From: Acinetobacter pecorum
GTDB taxonomy: Bacteria > Pseudomonadota > Gammaproteobacteria > Pseudomonadales > Moraxellaceae
Assembly: GCF_014837015.1 (NCBI RefSeq)
Contig: NZ_JACSPT010000003.1
Span: forward strand, 1-33,278
DNA: 33,278 nucleotides
Reading direction: 5' to 3'
The first letter of the stretch is position 1. The number at the start of each line of letters is the position of its first letter. Shown in pieces: positions 17,725 through 26,622 of the stretch. Below the pieces are notes generated by a model. It was not told the origin of the DNA and made no database searches. It saw only the letters and a list, made by a program, of their open reading frames with translations. Position numbers and translations under genes: made by a program.

Positions 17725-18342
17725 ATGTCTGAAAAGTTAATCAATTCCCCTGTCAATCATTGGTGTGAATTCGAATTCATCTCAAAAACGGTGAAGAACC
17801 CCAATATTCACATTAAAGGGAATTACTCTTACTACTCAGCGTATTGGGATCAGGGTTTTGAGCGTTGTGTGGTGCGTTATTTACATGACAAGCCATCTAC
17901 GCCTGAGAAACCGATTGATCAGCTTTATATCGGAAATTTCGTCTGCTTTGGCGCTGAGTGCGTGATCATGATGGGTGGCAACCAGTTGCACCGCACGGAC
18001 TGGATTTCAGCGTTTCCTTTTGATACACGTGGCTTTGTGCCTGCGGGTGACACAATAATTGGTGATGGTTGCTGGATTGGCTCGCGTGCCATGATTATGC
18101 AAGGCGTAACCCTTGGTGAAGGTGCTGTGGTAGCTACGGGTGCAGTCGTGACCAAGAGCGTACCCGCATATGCAGTAGTAGGTGGTGTTCCTGCAAAGAT
18201 TATCAAATACCGCTTTCCACAGGAAGATATACACAAACTGCTTTCTTTGAAAATCTATGACATTGATGAAAAGCAGTTTTTAAAAATCCGTGAACAATTA
18301 CAAACAGATGACATTCAGCAACTGGCACTTTATTTAACATAG
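17725..18342 (+). CDS. CatB/Vat-family hexapeptide acetyltransferase
   Basis: This 205-residue left-handed beta-helix acetyltransferase belongs to the xenobiotic acetyltransferase group (CatB, Vat and relatives), which moves acetyl from acetyl-CoA to a hydroxyl. Supporting features are the WCEFEF and [16 protein letters not shown]-terminal part, [16 protein letters not shown] with likely catalytic His89, and hexapeptide turns ([21 protein letters not shown] and following, about 110-150) ending in [12 protein letters not shown]. The substrate cannot be read from sequence. Many chromosomal members are not proven resistance genes, so I call no phenotype. A related but broken 3' end lies beyond clcA at 19887-19994. 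Confidence 0.88.
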   Translation: MSEKLINSPVNHWCEFEFISKTVKNPNIHIKGNYSYYSAYWDQGFERCVVRYLHDKPSTPEKPIDQLYIGNFVCFGAECVIMMGGNQLHRTDWISAFPFDTRGFVPAGDTIIGDGCWIGSRAMIMQGVTLGEGAVVATGAVVTKSVPAYAVVGGVPAKIIKYRFPQEDIHKLLSLKIYDIDEKQFLKIREQLQTDDIQQLALYLT

Positions 18343-18458
18343 AGACCTTAAATACTGCTCAGTCCAATATCGATAACTAGAAAGTTTTGATACAGAGTGT
18401 GTAAAAATACCGCCAAGGTGTTCAATTATAATTAGAAAAGCCAAGTGCAGGATAGCGT

Positions 18459-19835
18459 ATGCAAACAGCCAAAGTACTCGCCAGTACTGCAACCCATAAG
18501 ATAGAAAGCTGGCAAAAACGCTCACCTTTTATCATTCTTATACTCGCCAGCATTGTGGGCGCTGCAACAGGTTTACTTGGCTCCCTTTTTCATATTTGCA
18601 TTAATTATACAGTTAGCTACCGTGAACAGTTCTTACAGCATGTTGAGCATGCCTCACCCTATTTAAGCTATTTTTTAATTTTCTGCATCACTGCTGCTAT
18701 GGGTGCGTTTGCCTATTATCTTGTACAAAGGTTTGCCCCTGAAACAGGAGGATCAGGAATTCCCGAAGTCGAAGGAGCACTACTCAATTTACGCCCAGTA
18801 CGCTGGTGGCGTGTCATTCCTGTTAAATTTTTTGGTGGTTTAGGCGCATTAGGTAGCGGAATGGTCTTAGGACGTGAAGGACCTACTGTGCAAATAGGTG
18901 CCAATCTCGGAAAAATGACTGCCGACCTATGTAAAGTTAAAAATAATGAGTCTCTCCATACTCTCATTGCGACTGGTGCAGGTGCAGGTATTACTGCTGC
19001 ATTTAATGCACCGCTGAGTGGCATCTTGTTTGTTATTGAAGAGATGCGGCCTGAATTTACTTATACCAAGGCCTCTATTAAAGCTGTTTTTGTTGGCTGT
19101 ATTACTTCTTGCATGGTCTATCAGTTTATTATGGGGTCTAATCCCATTTTAGATATGGGGACTTTTTTGGCAGCCCCCTTAAAATCTGTCTGGATTTATA
19201 TTTTTTTAGGCCTGTTTCTTGGCTTGATTGGTTCTTTATCCAATTCTCTTATTTTAACTTTACGTCGTATTCTGGGTTTGTTTTATCAAAAGAAACAATA
19301 TTTCTTTCCTTTAACAGGTGCTGTGCTTGCAGGTACTTTTGGGGTTTTAAGCTTACTAAAACCTGAAATGACAGGGGGTGGTTTCGCTATTTTGCCAAAT
19401 CTTGTAGATGGCATGACCATGTTCTATCCGCTTTTGATTCTTCTGTGTTTACGTTTTATTGCCACTATTTTATGTTTCGGTTCAGGTGCGCCTGGCGGTA
19501 TTTTCGCACCGACAATTGCTTTAGGTGCAATTATAGGGGTGTTGTTTGGCATGATCGCACAGCCCGTTTTTCCTCAATATGATATTGAATTACTGAACTG
19601 TGCAGTGCTGGGGATGGCTGGTCTTTTTGCTGCCACAATTCGCGCCCCACTAACAGGTATCATGGTTGTTATGGAAATGACGGGAAGTTTTGTGCTCATT
19701 CTACCGCTGATTATTACCTGTCTGGCAGCAACATTTATGGCACAAACGTTAGGTGCAACGCCTATCTATAGTGCAATTTTAAATAGTACTTTAGCCAGTT
19801 CGAAAAATGAACCGGATCAGTCAAAAGAAAAATAA
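18459..19835 (+). CDS. clcA: ClC-type H+/Cl- exchange transporter
   Basis: This 458-residue inner-membrane protein has the ClC architecture. The anion selectivity loops GSGIP (98-102), GREGP (138-142, gating Glu140) and GAPGGIFAP are all present. IEEMRP contains Glu195, matching the internal proton glutamate of E. coli ClcA, and a tyrosine is present in TPIYSAIL near the end. It is therefore predicted to be a proton/chloride exchanger rather than a channel. In E. coli this activity helps extreme acid resistance. There are no C-terminal CBS domains. AGGATAG precedes the ATG. The gene sits between a complete and a broken acetyltransferase 3' end. Confidence 0.93.
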   Translation: MQTAKVLASTATHKIESWQKRSPFIILILASIVGAATGLLGSLFHICINYTVSYREQFLQHVEHASPYLSYFLIFCITAAMGAFAYYLVQRFAPETGGSGIPEVEGALLNLRPVRWWRVIPVKFFGGLGALGSGMVLGREGPTVQIGANLGKMTADLCKVKNNESLHTLIATGAGAGITAAFNAPLSGILFVIEEMRPEFTYTKASIKAVFVGCITSCMVYQFIMGSNPILDMGTFLAAPLKSVWIYIFLGLFLGLIGSLSNSLILTLRRILGLFYQKKQYFFPLTGAVLAGTFGVLSLLKPEMTGGGFAILPNLVDGMTMFYPLLILLCLRFIATILCFGSGAPGGIFAPTIALGAIIGVLFGMIAQPVFPQYDIELLNCAVLGMAGLFAATIRAPLTGIMVVMEMTGSFVLILPLIITCLAATFMAQTLGATPIYSAILNSTLASSKNEPDQSKEK

Positions 19836-19886
19836 AGTTAACTTTGAAAATAGCTAACAATTCTCCCTTTTGGGCTGACACTATGA

Positions 19887-19994
19887 TTAATAAAGCTCTA
19901 TGACCTAGACGAAAAGCAGTTTTTAAAAATGCGTGAACAGTTGCAGACGGATGATGTGAAATCACTATTTAATAGTGTACAAAATTTAATCTAA
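19887..19994 (+). pseudogene. Orphan 3' end of a second CatB-like acetyltransferase
   Basis: In frame from about 19887 this reads LIKLYDLDEKQFLKMREQL and continues QTDD before the tail VKSLFNSVQNLI and a TAA at 19992-19994. The intact gene at 17725 ends with [19 protein letters not shown] then QTDD, so the two match closely over about 23 codons. Over about 60 bases I count roughly nine differences, most at third codon positions; the last 12 codons differ completely. An in-frame TGA lies just upstream, and no body of the gene is left. This is a scar of a former acetyltransferase gene. Confidence 0.8.
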
Positions 19995-20031
19995 ACTTTA
20001 TATTTAATTCAAATTATTATTTTGAATAAAT

Positions 20032-20904
20032 ATGCATTTATCACCAAAGACACTTGAAAAACTTCGTGACTTAATCAATGAAATCACCGAATATCGATCA
20101 GGGCCAAAAATTATCGATTTTTTTGGTATGTTCGATTATCAAGATGTATATAGGCAAGGTTTTCCGTCTAGATGGATGTACACAGATCTACGACTTTCTC
20201 AAATAAATGGCACACCAAAATTAGACATATGTATTAAAAAATTATTTAATCCTATAAATTATATTGAAGACTTAAATCGACTAGATAATTTAATTAAAGA
20301 GTTCAATAAATATCTACAATTCGACAAATATCAAATCACTAGAATTAACACCGAAATTAACCTCACGCCTATTACAAAAATCAATCTTGATGAACAAATC
20401 CAATCAGAAAATAAGAACCTTGAGAATAATTTTATAAAACATGAATTTAGGTTTGATTACTCTCAGTTAAATCTTATCCCAACTTTAATGCCAGTAGTCG
20501 AAAGCAGAATAATCGAGATTGAAAAAGCTTTTAAAGCTGAAGCCTACCTTTCTGTCGTGTTATTAGCTGGTAGTACATTAGAGGGAATATTCTTAAATAT
20601 CGCTTCTTTAAATCCAAAAGTCTTTAATACTTCAAATTGCAGTCCTAAAAAAGATGGTAAAGTAAAGAACTTCGATCAATGGACACTTAATAATTTTATT
20701 GAAGTATCTCATTCAATTAATTTAATTGAAAAAGATACTTATCGATTTAGCAAAGAATTAAGAGATTTTAGAAATTACATACATCCTTTTCAGCAAATGA
20801 CTGAAAATTTCTCCCCCAGAGAACAAACAGCTAAAATTTGCCTACAAGTTTTGAAATCCGCTATCTTTGATATTCAAACTAATCAAAATAAAATTAAGAC
20901 ATAA
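20032..20904 (+). CDS. HEPN-like protein, possible defence or RNase gene
   Basis: The product has 290 residues and is probably cytosolic. The N-terminal part (about 1-105) has a tryptophan/tyrosine patch YRQGFPSRWMYTDLRL and NGTPKLD. I recall a similar N-terminal module fused to varied effector domains in phage-defence-like proteins. The C-terminal part (about 155-280) looks like a HEPN bundle: helix SVVLLAGSTLEGIFL (174-188) and the motif LRDFRNYIHP (Arg244, Arg247, Asn248, His251), resembling the R(x)4-6H RNase motif of HEPN toxins. Coding DNA is much more AT-rich than its neighbours, with no Shine-Dalgarno, suggesting recent acquisition. No antitoxin or partner gene is visible beside it. 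Confidence 0.7.
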   Translation: MHLSPKTLEKLRDLINEITEYRSGPKIIDFFGMFDYQDVYRQGFPSRWMYTDLRLSQINGTPKLDICIKKLFNPINYIEDLNRLDNLIKEFNKYLQFDKYQITRINTEINLTPITKINLDEQIQSENKNLENNFIKHEFRFDYSQLNLIPTLMPVVESRIIEIEKAFKAEAYLSVVLLAGSTLEGIFLNIASLNPKVFNTSNCSPKKDGKVKNFDQWTLNNFIEVSHSINLIEKDTYRFSKELRDFRNYIHPFQQMTENFSPREQTAKICLQVLKSAIFDIQTNQNKIKT

Positions 20905-20934
20905 AAAAACCCACTCAATCGGAGTGGGTTTTTT
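20903..20934. terminator. Bidirectional terminator
   Basis: CCCACTC (20910-20916), loop AATCG, GAGTGGG (20922-20928), with seven A before and six T after. It ends the HEPN-like gene on plus and the tRNA-Met transcript on minus. Confidence 0.88.
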
Positions 20935-20941
20935 CAGAATA

Positions 20942-21018
20942 TGGTGGCTATGACGGGACTTGAACCTGTGACCCCCGCATTATGAGTGCGGTGCTCTAAC
21001 CAACTGAGCTACATAGCC
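20942..21018 (-). tRNA. tRNA-Met (elongator, anticodon CAU)
   Basis: Read on the minus strand, GGCTATG pairs with CATAGCC, followed by A and an encoded CCA. The D arm is GCTCAGTTGGTTAGAGC; the anticodon stem CCGCA/TGCGG holds the loop CTCATAA with anticodon CAT; the T arm is ACAGG/CCCGT around TTCAAGT. The body closely resembles the E. coli elongator methionine tRNA rather than the initiator or the lysidine-type isoleucine tRNA. Confidence 0.94.
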
Positions 21019-21033
21019 TTAAACTGTGCGCGC

Positions 21034-21062
21034 ATTATGGGATTTTCTTTAAAGAGCGTCAA
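21034..21062 (-). promoter_or_regulatory. Promoter of tRNA-Met
   Basis: On the minus strand: TTGACG (21062-21057), a 17-base spacer, CATAAT (21039-21034), then a GCGCGC discriminator. This is a strong stable-RNA promoter, separate from rnpB upstream. Confidence 0.78.
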
Positions 21063-21091
21063 CCCCATATTGTGCTGTTTGATCAAAATTT

Positions 21092-21469
<378 letters not shown>

Positions 21470-21475
21470 AGCGGC

Positions 21476-21484
21476 ATAGTACCA
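21476..21484 (-). promoter_or_regulatory. Extended -10 promoter of rnpB
   Basis: On the minus strand TGGTACTAT is an extended -10 (TGn plus TACTAT). It ends seven bases before the predicted rnpB 5' end. No convincing -35 is visible. Confidence 0.55.
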
Positions 21485-21494
21485 AATATCCAGA

Positions 21495-21758
21495 CTAATT
21501 GCTTGATGTTTTTTGAGCAGTCAGTTTTTCATACTTGGCTTGCAGCTGTTCCTGCGTTTCAGCATGATTCGGATCCAGTGGAATACAATCCACCGGACAG
21601 AACAGCTGGCACTGCGGTTGATCATGATGTCCGACGCACTCCGTACACAGGTCCGAGTTAATTTCATAGATGACTTCACCCATGAAAATCGCCTCATTCG
21701 GGCATACAGGTTCACAGACATCACAGTTAATGCATTCATCGGTGATATATAAAGACAC
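21495..21758 (-). CDS. YfhL-type 2[4Fe-4S] ferredoxin
   Basis: This 87-residue ferredoxin has a first cluster motif C-x2-C-x2-C-x3-C (CINCDVCEPVCP) and a second with a longer spacer, C-x2-C-x8-C-x3-C (CTECVGHHDQPQCQLFCP). That is the YfhL/Alvin type of low-potential ferredoxin, which transfers single electrons in the cytosol. The start is a GTG at 21758, one base after the coaD stop, with AAGGTTGG upstream inside coaD; this suggests translational coupling. A longer frame reaching back into coaD to 21815 is rejected. A coaD-ferredoxin pair is also typical of pseudomonads. Confidence 0.9.
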   Translation of the reverse strand: MSLYITDECINCDVCEPVCPNEAIFMGEVIYEINSDLCTECVGHHDQPQCQLFCPVDCIPLDPNHAETQEQLQAKYEKLTAQKTSSN

Positions 21759-21759
21759 G

Positions 21760-22269
<510 letters not shown>

Positions 22270-22390
22270 TTATGTAGAATCTTATTTTAGCAAAAACTTG
22301 TTTTTTTGGTGAATAATCCTCATTAATTTAAAAAACTTCACCTTATTTCTAGTTGCGGTACAATAGCAGCACGTTTGGAAGTATCAGATT

Positions 22391-22870
22391 ATGGCGAAAG
22401 CATCTATTGTAGTAAAAAAAAATAATGGCGGTACCATTGCACTGAATAAACGTGCCCGCCACGATTATTTTATTGAAGAGAAATTTGAAGCGGGGCTTTC
22501 ATTAAAAGGCTGGGAAGTCAAATCAATGCGCGCTGGGCGTATGACCATTGTCGAAAGCTATATTACCTTTAAAAATGGTGAAGCTTTCCTGTTTGGTGCT
22601 CAGGTTCAACCTTTGTTAAGCGCCTCGACCCATGTAGTGCCTGAAGCAACCCGTACTCGCAAGCTGTTGCTGAACCGTCGTGAAATTGAAAAATTGCAAG
22701 GTGCAATTAATCAAAAAGGTTATTCCTGCGTACCGTTGGCCTGCTACTGGAAAGGCCCGCATGCCAAGCTGGAAATTGCCCTGGTCAAAGGTAAGCAACT
22801 CCATGACAAACGTGCTACTGAAAAAGACCGTGACTGGCAACGTGATAAAGCGCGAATTTTCCATAAATAA
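22391..22870 (+). CDS. smpB: SsrA-binding protein SmpB
   Basis: SmpB binds tmRNA and delivers it to stalled ribosomes for trans-translation. The 159 residues contain the beta-barrel core with [30 protein letters not shown] and LFGAQVQPL. The basic C-terminal tail ([18 protein letters not shown]) folds into the mRNA channel. GGAAG precedes the ATG. It is a single gene with its own terminator, divergent from coaD. No tmRNA gene was found in this window. Confidence 0.97.
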   Translation: MAKASIVVKKNNGGTIALNKRARHDYFIEEKFEAGLSLKGWEVKSMRAGRMTIVESYITFKNGEAFLFGAQVQPLLSASTHVVPEATRTRKLLLNRREIEKLQGAINQKGYSCVPLACYWKGPHAKLEIALVKGKQLHDKRATEKDRDWQRDKARIFHK

Positions 22871-22889
22871 TGGATTAAAAGTTGCATAT

Positions 22890-22920
22890 AAAAAAACCTC
22901 CGCATTTGGAGGTTTTTTTT
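22890..22920. terminator. Bidirectional terminator after smpB
   Basis: AACCTCC (22895-22901), loop GCATTT, GGAGGTT (22908-22914), with A and T runs on either side. It also serves the minus-strand flavodoxin-like gene ending at 22927. Confidence 0.88.
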
Positions 22921-22926
22921 ATGATT

Positions 22927-23487
22927 TTAAGTATGACTATTTAGTCGCGCAAGCGTCAGGGCAATATACTCACCAAACCAGAATGCAGTTTTTAAATCAC
23001 CTTCAGGCGGGGTCAACTCTACTGGCGCATTATCCGACTGGGTCATTAAACCCAAAAAGCTCGACATCCGGTTCAGATCCGTGACGGCACGTCCTGTCGG
23101 CATTAATGGCAAGCCACTCCACAACATGCCATGCTGCATGGCGAACAGGTTGATCTGCTGCAATACTGCCAACTTGTCGCCACTGAGTCCGCCACCATTG
23201 GTAAAGGCTGCTGCCAGCTTACCCTGCCAGCTACGTGCCAGCCAGCGCTTGGAAGACTGTTCCATAAACAGCTTCATGGCAGCTGTCAGGCTACCCATAT
23301 AGGTTGGACAGCCAAAGATAATCGCATCGGCAGCGTCCAGCACCTCCCAGTCTATATGTTCGACATTCATCATATGTACCTGAACACCGGTTTCCCGTGC
23401 ACCATCGGCAATAAAATTTGCCACTTTAGCCGTGTGTCCATAAGGACTGTGATAAACAATCGCAACAGATTTGGAAGATAGGGACAT
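22927..23487 (-). CDS. Flavodoxin-like NAD(P)H-dependent oxidoreductase (WrbA-like)
   Basis: This 186-residue cytosolic flavoprotein has the FMN phosphate loop SPYGHTAKVANFIADG near the N-terminus, GCPTYMGSLTAAMKLFMEQ for the flavin ring, and FTNGGGLSGDK. It resembles the WrbA/flavodoxin_2-like NADPH-dependent FMN reductases, which reduce quinones by two electrons. The ATG at 23487 is chosen over a TTG three codons earlier; neither has a strong ribosome site. The gene lies 40 bases after pgeF on the same strand with only a weak hairpin between, so it may be the third gene of the rluD-pgeF unit. The substrate is unknown. Confidence 0.85.
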   Translation of the reverse strand: MSLSSKSVAIVYHSPYGHTAKVANFIADGARETGVQVHMMNVEHIDWEVLDAADAIIFGCPTYMGSLTAAMKLFMEQSSKRWLARSWQGKLAAAFTNGGGLSGDKLAVLQQINLFAMQHGMLWSGLPLMPTGRAVTDLNRMSSFLGLMTQSDNAPVELTPPEGDLKTAFWFGEYIALTLARLNSHT

Positions 23488-23527
23488 AACGCTCAAAAGC
23501 CAAAAAATTCAGTTAAGTTTAACATTT

Positions 23528-24268
23528 TCATGTCATAAACACGAATGTCGCCATACGCCCGGTTTTAGCTTCGCGGCGATAAGAGAAATATTCATCCGCC
23601 TGACGATAAGAACACTGATCCCCACCCAATACGGTATTTATGCCGTGTTGCTGCAAGATATAACGCGCAATCGCATACAGGTCAGCATAATATTTACCAG
23701 CCTGTCCACCGGGCTGAAACGCACTGTCCAGTTCAGGATATTTCTCACAAAAAGCTGCTTTTACTTCAGCACCAATTTCAAAACAAGGTTGACTAATGGC
23801 TGCACCGAGCCACGCCCAAGTCGGCGGAGTCTGCATGGCTGCAAGGGTATTTTCGATAATACCTCCTGCGAGTCCCCGCCAGCCGGCATGCAAGTTCGCA
23901 ACTTCCATACCTTCCGCATTGCCTAATACAACTGGCAAACAGTCTGCAGTCATCATCATCAGAGCATGCTGTTTACGCTGCGTCACCAGACCATCTCCTA
24001 CCAGTGCCTCAAAAGGCATCTGCTCATTAATCGTATGACAGATGGTGCTATGCGTCTGGGTCATCCAGGTAATTTTATCTACGCCAAAGGCAGCGAAATC
24101 CTGCAGTAAAGCCATACGATGCTGTTGTACCCGTTGCGCATCATCCTGCACATGCAAGGCCAGATTAAAACCTGCAAGTTCAGGCTGTGTAGATGGCTGC
24201 ACTTTCGCATGATAAACACGGGTCTGACCCACATACACACCTGGTGGAAGTCCTGGTACAAATTGCAT
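23528..24268 (-). CDS. pgeF: PgeF/YfiH laccase-domain protein
   Basis: This 246-residue protein is in the multicopper polyphenol oxidase/YfiH (DUF152) family. In E. coli the homologue edits peptidoglycan precursors by removing wrongly attached L-serine; other members act on purine nucleosides. The metal-site residues are visible: His in TQTHST, Cys in TADCLPVVL and His in NLHAGWRG. The length is normal. AAGGA precedes the ATG. It follows rluD by 37 bases on the same strand, the conserved rluD-pgeF pair. The substrate is inferred from the family. Confidence 0.93.
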   Translation of the reverse strand: MQFVPGLPPGVYVGQTRVYHAKVQPSTQPELAGFNLALHVQDDAQRVQQHRMALLQDFAAFGVDKITWMTQTHSTICHTINEQMPFEALVGDGLVTQRKQHALMMMTADCLPVVLGNAEGMEVANLHAGWRGLAGGIIENTLAAMQTPPTWAWLGAAISQPCFEIGAEVKAAFCEKYPELDSAFQPGGQAGKYYADLYAIARYILQQHGINTVLGGDQCSYRQADEYFSYRREAKTGRMATFVFMT

Positions 24269-24305
24269 CTCGATTCCTTGCTTTGACGCGAGCTAAATAA
24301 AAAGA

Positions 24306-25358
24306 TTAATAGGCTTTGTTTTCGGTACGCAGCACTTCCACCAGATTGGCAAAGTCTTCCGGCCACGGTGCTTCAAAGGTCATTTCTTCTTTGGTACGCG
24401 GATGTTTCAGCCCCAGTTGCACGGCATGTAAAGCCTGACGCTTAAAGCCACGTAAAGTATCATCTAGCAATTGCGATGCGCCTGCAGGCATACGGACACG
24501 CGGCATATATACCTGATCACCCACCAGGCCATAGCCGATATAGCTAAAATGCACACGAATCTGATGGGTACGTCCGGTTTCCAGACGTGCCTGAACACGG
24601 GTGAAGTGCTGGAACCGCTCTTTAACATTGTAATGGGTTACTGCATCCTTGCCGCCTGGCAGAACTGCCATTTTTACACGATCCACCGGATGGCGTTTGA
24701 TCGGCTCATCAATAGTGCCGCCAGCAATAATGTTGCCGTAAACCACCAGATCATAGAGACGATACACCGATTTCTTCTCAAGCTGTTTGCTTAAGGCAAA
24801 CTGTGCTTCCAGATTTTTAGCAACCACCAATAAACCGCTGGTATCTTTATCGATACGATGTACCAGACCTGCTCGCGCCAGCTCAGAAGATTTTGGATAG
24901 TGGTGTAATAAAGCATTCACCAAGGTGCCCGAGGTATTGCCGGCACCCGGATGTACCACCATACCGACTGGTTTGTTGATGACGATAATATCTTCGTCTT
25001 CATAGATGATATCCAGTGGAATGTCTTCCGGCAGGCTGCGCGTTTGCGCTTCAAGCTCGACATTTAAGGTCAGGATTTCGAAACCATCACTTTTAAATTT
25101 AGGCTTGACCGGTTGGCCATTCACCAATAAATTACCTTCTTTGATCCATTGCTTTAATTTTTCTCGGGAAAAATCGCTCCAGACCATCGCTGCAATCTGG
25201 TCGATTCGTTGCCCGATATAAGTTTCATCCAGTTGAAATTGCAACGATAAACGTGTTGCAGTTGCTTCTGAAGTATGGTTATCTGCATCCTCAGAATCTT
25301 CAAGTAAATTGAAATCAGTATCAGGGATATTAGAATTGGAAGATTGTGCTTGACTCAT
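24306..25358 (-). CDS. rluD: 23S rRNA pseudouridine synthase RluD
   Basis: RluD converts U1911, U1915 and U1917 in helix 69 of 23S rRNA to pseudouridine. The 350 residues start with an acidic, disordered extension (1 to about 40; NLLEDSEDADNHTSE). An S4 RNA-binding domain follows (about 45-95, YIGQRIDQIA), then the RluA-type catalytic domain. The signature HRIDKDTSGLLVVAK holds the catalytic Asp170. E. coli RluD is shorter at the N-terminus, so the acidic extension is the one odd feature. It is divergent from bamD, the same arrangement as in E. coli, and leads the unit with pgeF. Confidence 0.95.
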   Translation of the reverse strand: MSQAQSSNSNIPDTDFNLLEDSEDADNHTSEATATRLSLQFQLDETYIGQRIDQIAAMVWSDFSREKLKQWIKEGNLLVNGQPVKPKFKSDGFEILTLNVELEAQTRSLPEDIPLDIIYEDEDIIVINKPVGMVVHPGAGNTSGTLVNALLHHYPKSSELARAGLVHRIDKDTSGLLVVAKNLEAQFALSKQLEKKSVYRLYDLVVYGNIIAGGTIDEPIKRHPVDRVKMAVLPGGKDAVTHYNVKERFQHFTRVQARLETGRTHQIRVHFSYIGYGLVGDQVYMPRVRMPAGASQLLDDTLRGFKRQALHAVQLGLKHPRTKEEMTFEAPWPEDFANLVEVLRTENKAY

Positions 25359-25429
25359 TTGCTCATTCAGACAAAAGTGGTTTAATAGTGCAATTGTAGC
25401 TCATTGCCCGTATTAACAGAGGAATTTTT

Positions 25430-26425
25430 ATGTCGCTACCACATTATAAAATGACAATGCTTGCTGTGACATTAGGCATTGCATCGGCAATGGTAGGCTG
25501 TAGCAGTAATCCAACAAAAAAAGACGTCGTGGATAAAGGTCCGGAATCTAGCGAACAGGTTTATATTCAAAAAGCACAGAAAGCGCTAGATCGTAATCAA
25601 TATACCGATGCAGCAAAACAGCTAGAAGCGCTGGAAACTTATTTCCCGACCAGTCAGTACGCTCCACAAGCCCAGCTTGAGCTGTTGTATGTAAAATTCC
25701 AGCAAAAAGAATATGAAGCTGCAGTTACACTGGCAGAGCGTTTTATCCGTCTGAACCCGCAACATCCAAATGTCGACTACGCCTACTATGTACGTGGTGT
25801 CGCCAACATGGAACAGAATTATAACGGTCTGATGCGTTATACCTCACTGAAACAGTCACACCGTGATGTCAGCTACCTGAAATTGGCTTACCAGAATTTT
25901 GTCGATTTCATTCGCCGTTACCCATCTAGCACGTATGCAGTCGATGCAGCACAGCGTATGAAGTTTATCGGTCAGGAACTGGCTGAGCATGAAATGAATG
26001 CAGCACGTTTCAATATCAAGCGTAAGGCTTATCTGGCAGCAGTTGAGCGTGGCTTGTGGGTAATCGAACATTATCCTCAAACTCCGCAGATTCCGGAAGC
26101 TTTGGCAACAGTTGCCTATGGCTATGACAAACTGGGCGATAAAGCCACTTCACAGCAATATATTGAAGTACTCAAACTGAACTATCCTGGCCTGGTCAAT
26201 GCCAATGGTACGGTGAACCTGCGTGCAGCACGTAGTGAAGGCAGCTTCTTTAACCGCGCAACCTTGGGTATTTTTGGTAAAGAAGCCAAGACTGTAACGG
26301 ATCCTTCTACCCAGTCTCCAGAATCACAGGCAGAAAAACGCAGCCTGACCAACCGTATGACGTTTGGTTTACTCGACCGTCCGAAAAATACAACAACCGA
26401 GCAAGCTGAACCGACTGCTGAATAA
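25430..26425 (+). CDS. bamD: Outer-membrane assembly lipoprotein BamD
   Basis: BamD is the essential lipoprotein partner of BamA in the beta-barrel assembly complex. Residues 1-24 are a lipoprotein signal ending in the lipobox MVGC, so Cys24 is lipidated. Five TPR-like units follow, with YIQKAQKALDRNQYTDAAKQ, EAAVTLAERFIRLNPQH and LAYQNFVDFIRRYP visible. The protein is 331 residues, roughly 85 longer than the E. coli form. The extra C-terminal tail (about 255-331) is polar and contains two copies of a short motif, NRATLGIF (275-282) and NRMTFGLL (308-315). AGAGGAA precedes the ATG. It is divergent from rluD. Confidence 0.96.
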   Translation: MSLPHYKMTMLAVTLGIASAMVGCSSNPTKKDVVDKGPESSEQVYIQKAQKALDRNQYTDAAKQLEALETYFPTSQYAPQAQLELLYVKFQQKEYEAAVTLAERFIRLNPQHPNVDYAYYVRGVANMEQNYNGLMRYTSLKQSHRDVSYLKLAYQNFVDFIRRYPSSTYAVDAAQRMKFIGQELAEHEMNAARFNIKRKAYLAAVERGLWVIEHYPQTPQIPEALATVAYGYDKLGDKATSQQYIEVLKLNYPGLVNANGTVNLRAARSEGSFFNRATLGIFGKEAKTVTDPSTQSPESQAEKRSLTNRMTFGLLDRPKNTTTEQAEPTAE

Positions 26426-26449
26426 GCCAACTGTCACAGGTGCATTTTT

Positions 26450-26486
26450 GCAAAGGGCAAGTTATCATACTTGCCCTTTTGCATTT
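26450..26486 (+). terminator. Terminator of bamD
   Basis: AAGGGCAAGT (26453-26462), loop TATCAT, ACTTGCCCTT (26469-26478), then TT and a broken T run. Confidence 0.8.
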
Positions 26487-26622
26487 TCTGAGCAATGCTT
26501 GAACAAATTGTGCAAAAAGGTTATACCAAGTAATTCATTTATAGGGTTGGAACAATCATCCGGCTCTTAATTTTTCAATGATTTAACCCCTAAATAACGC
26601 AGAACGAGAAGCTCAGCAGACC

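Noticed and set aside
17725..18342. Calling the CatB-like gene a chloramphenicol or streptogramin resistance gene
   Set aside because: The family is broad and the substrate cannot be read from sequence; many chromosomal members have no resistance role.
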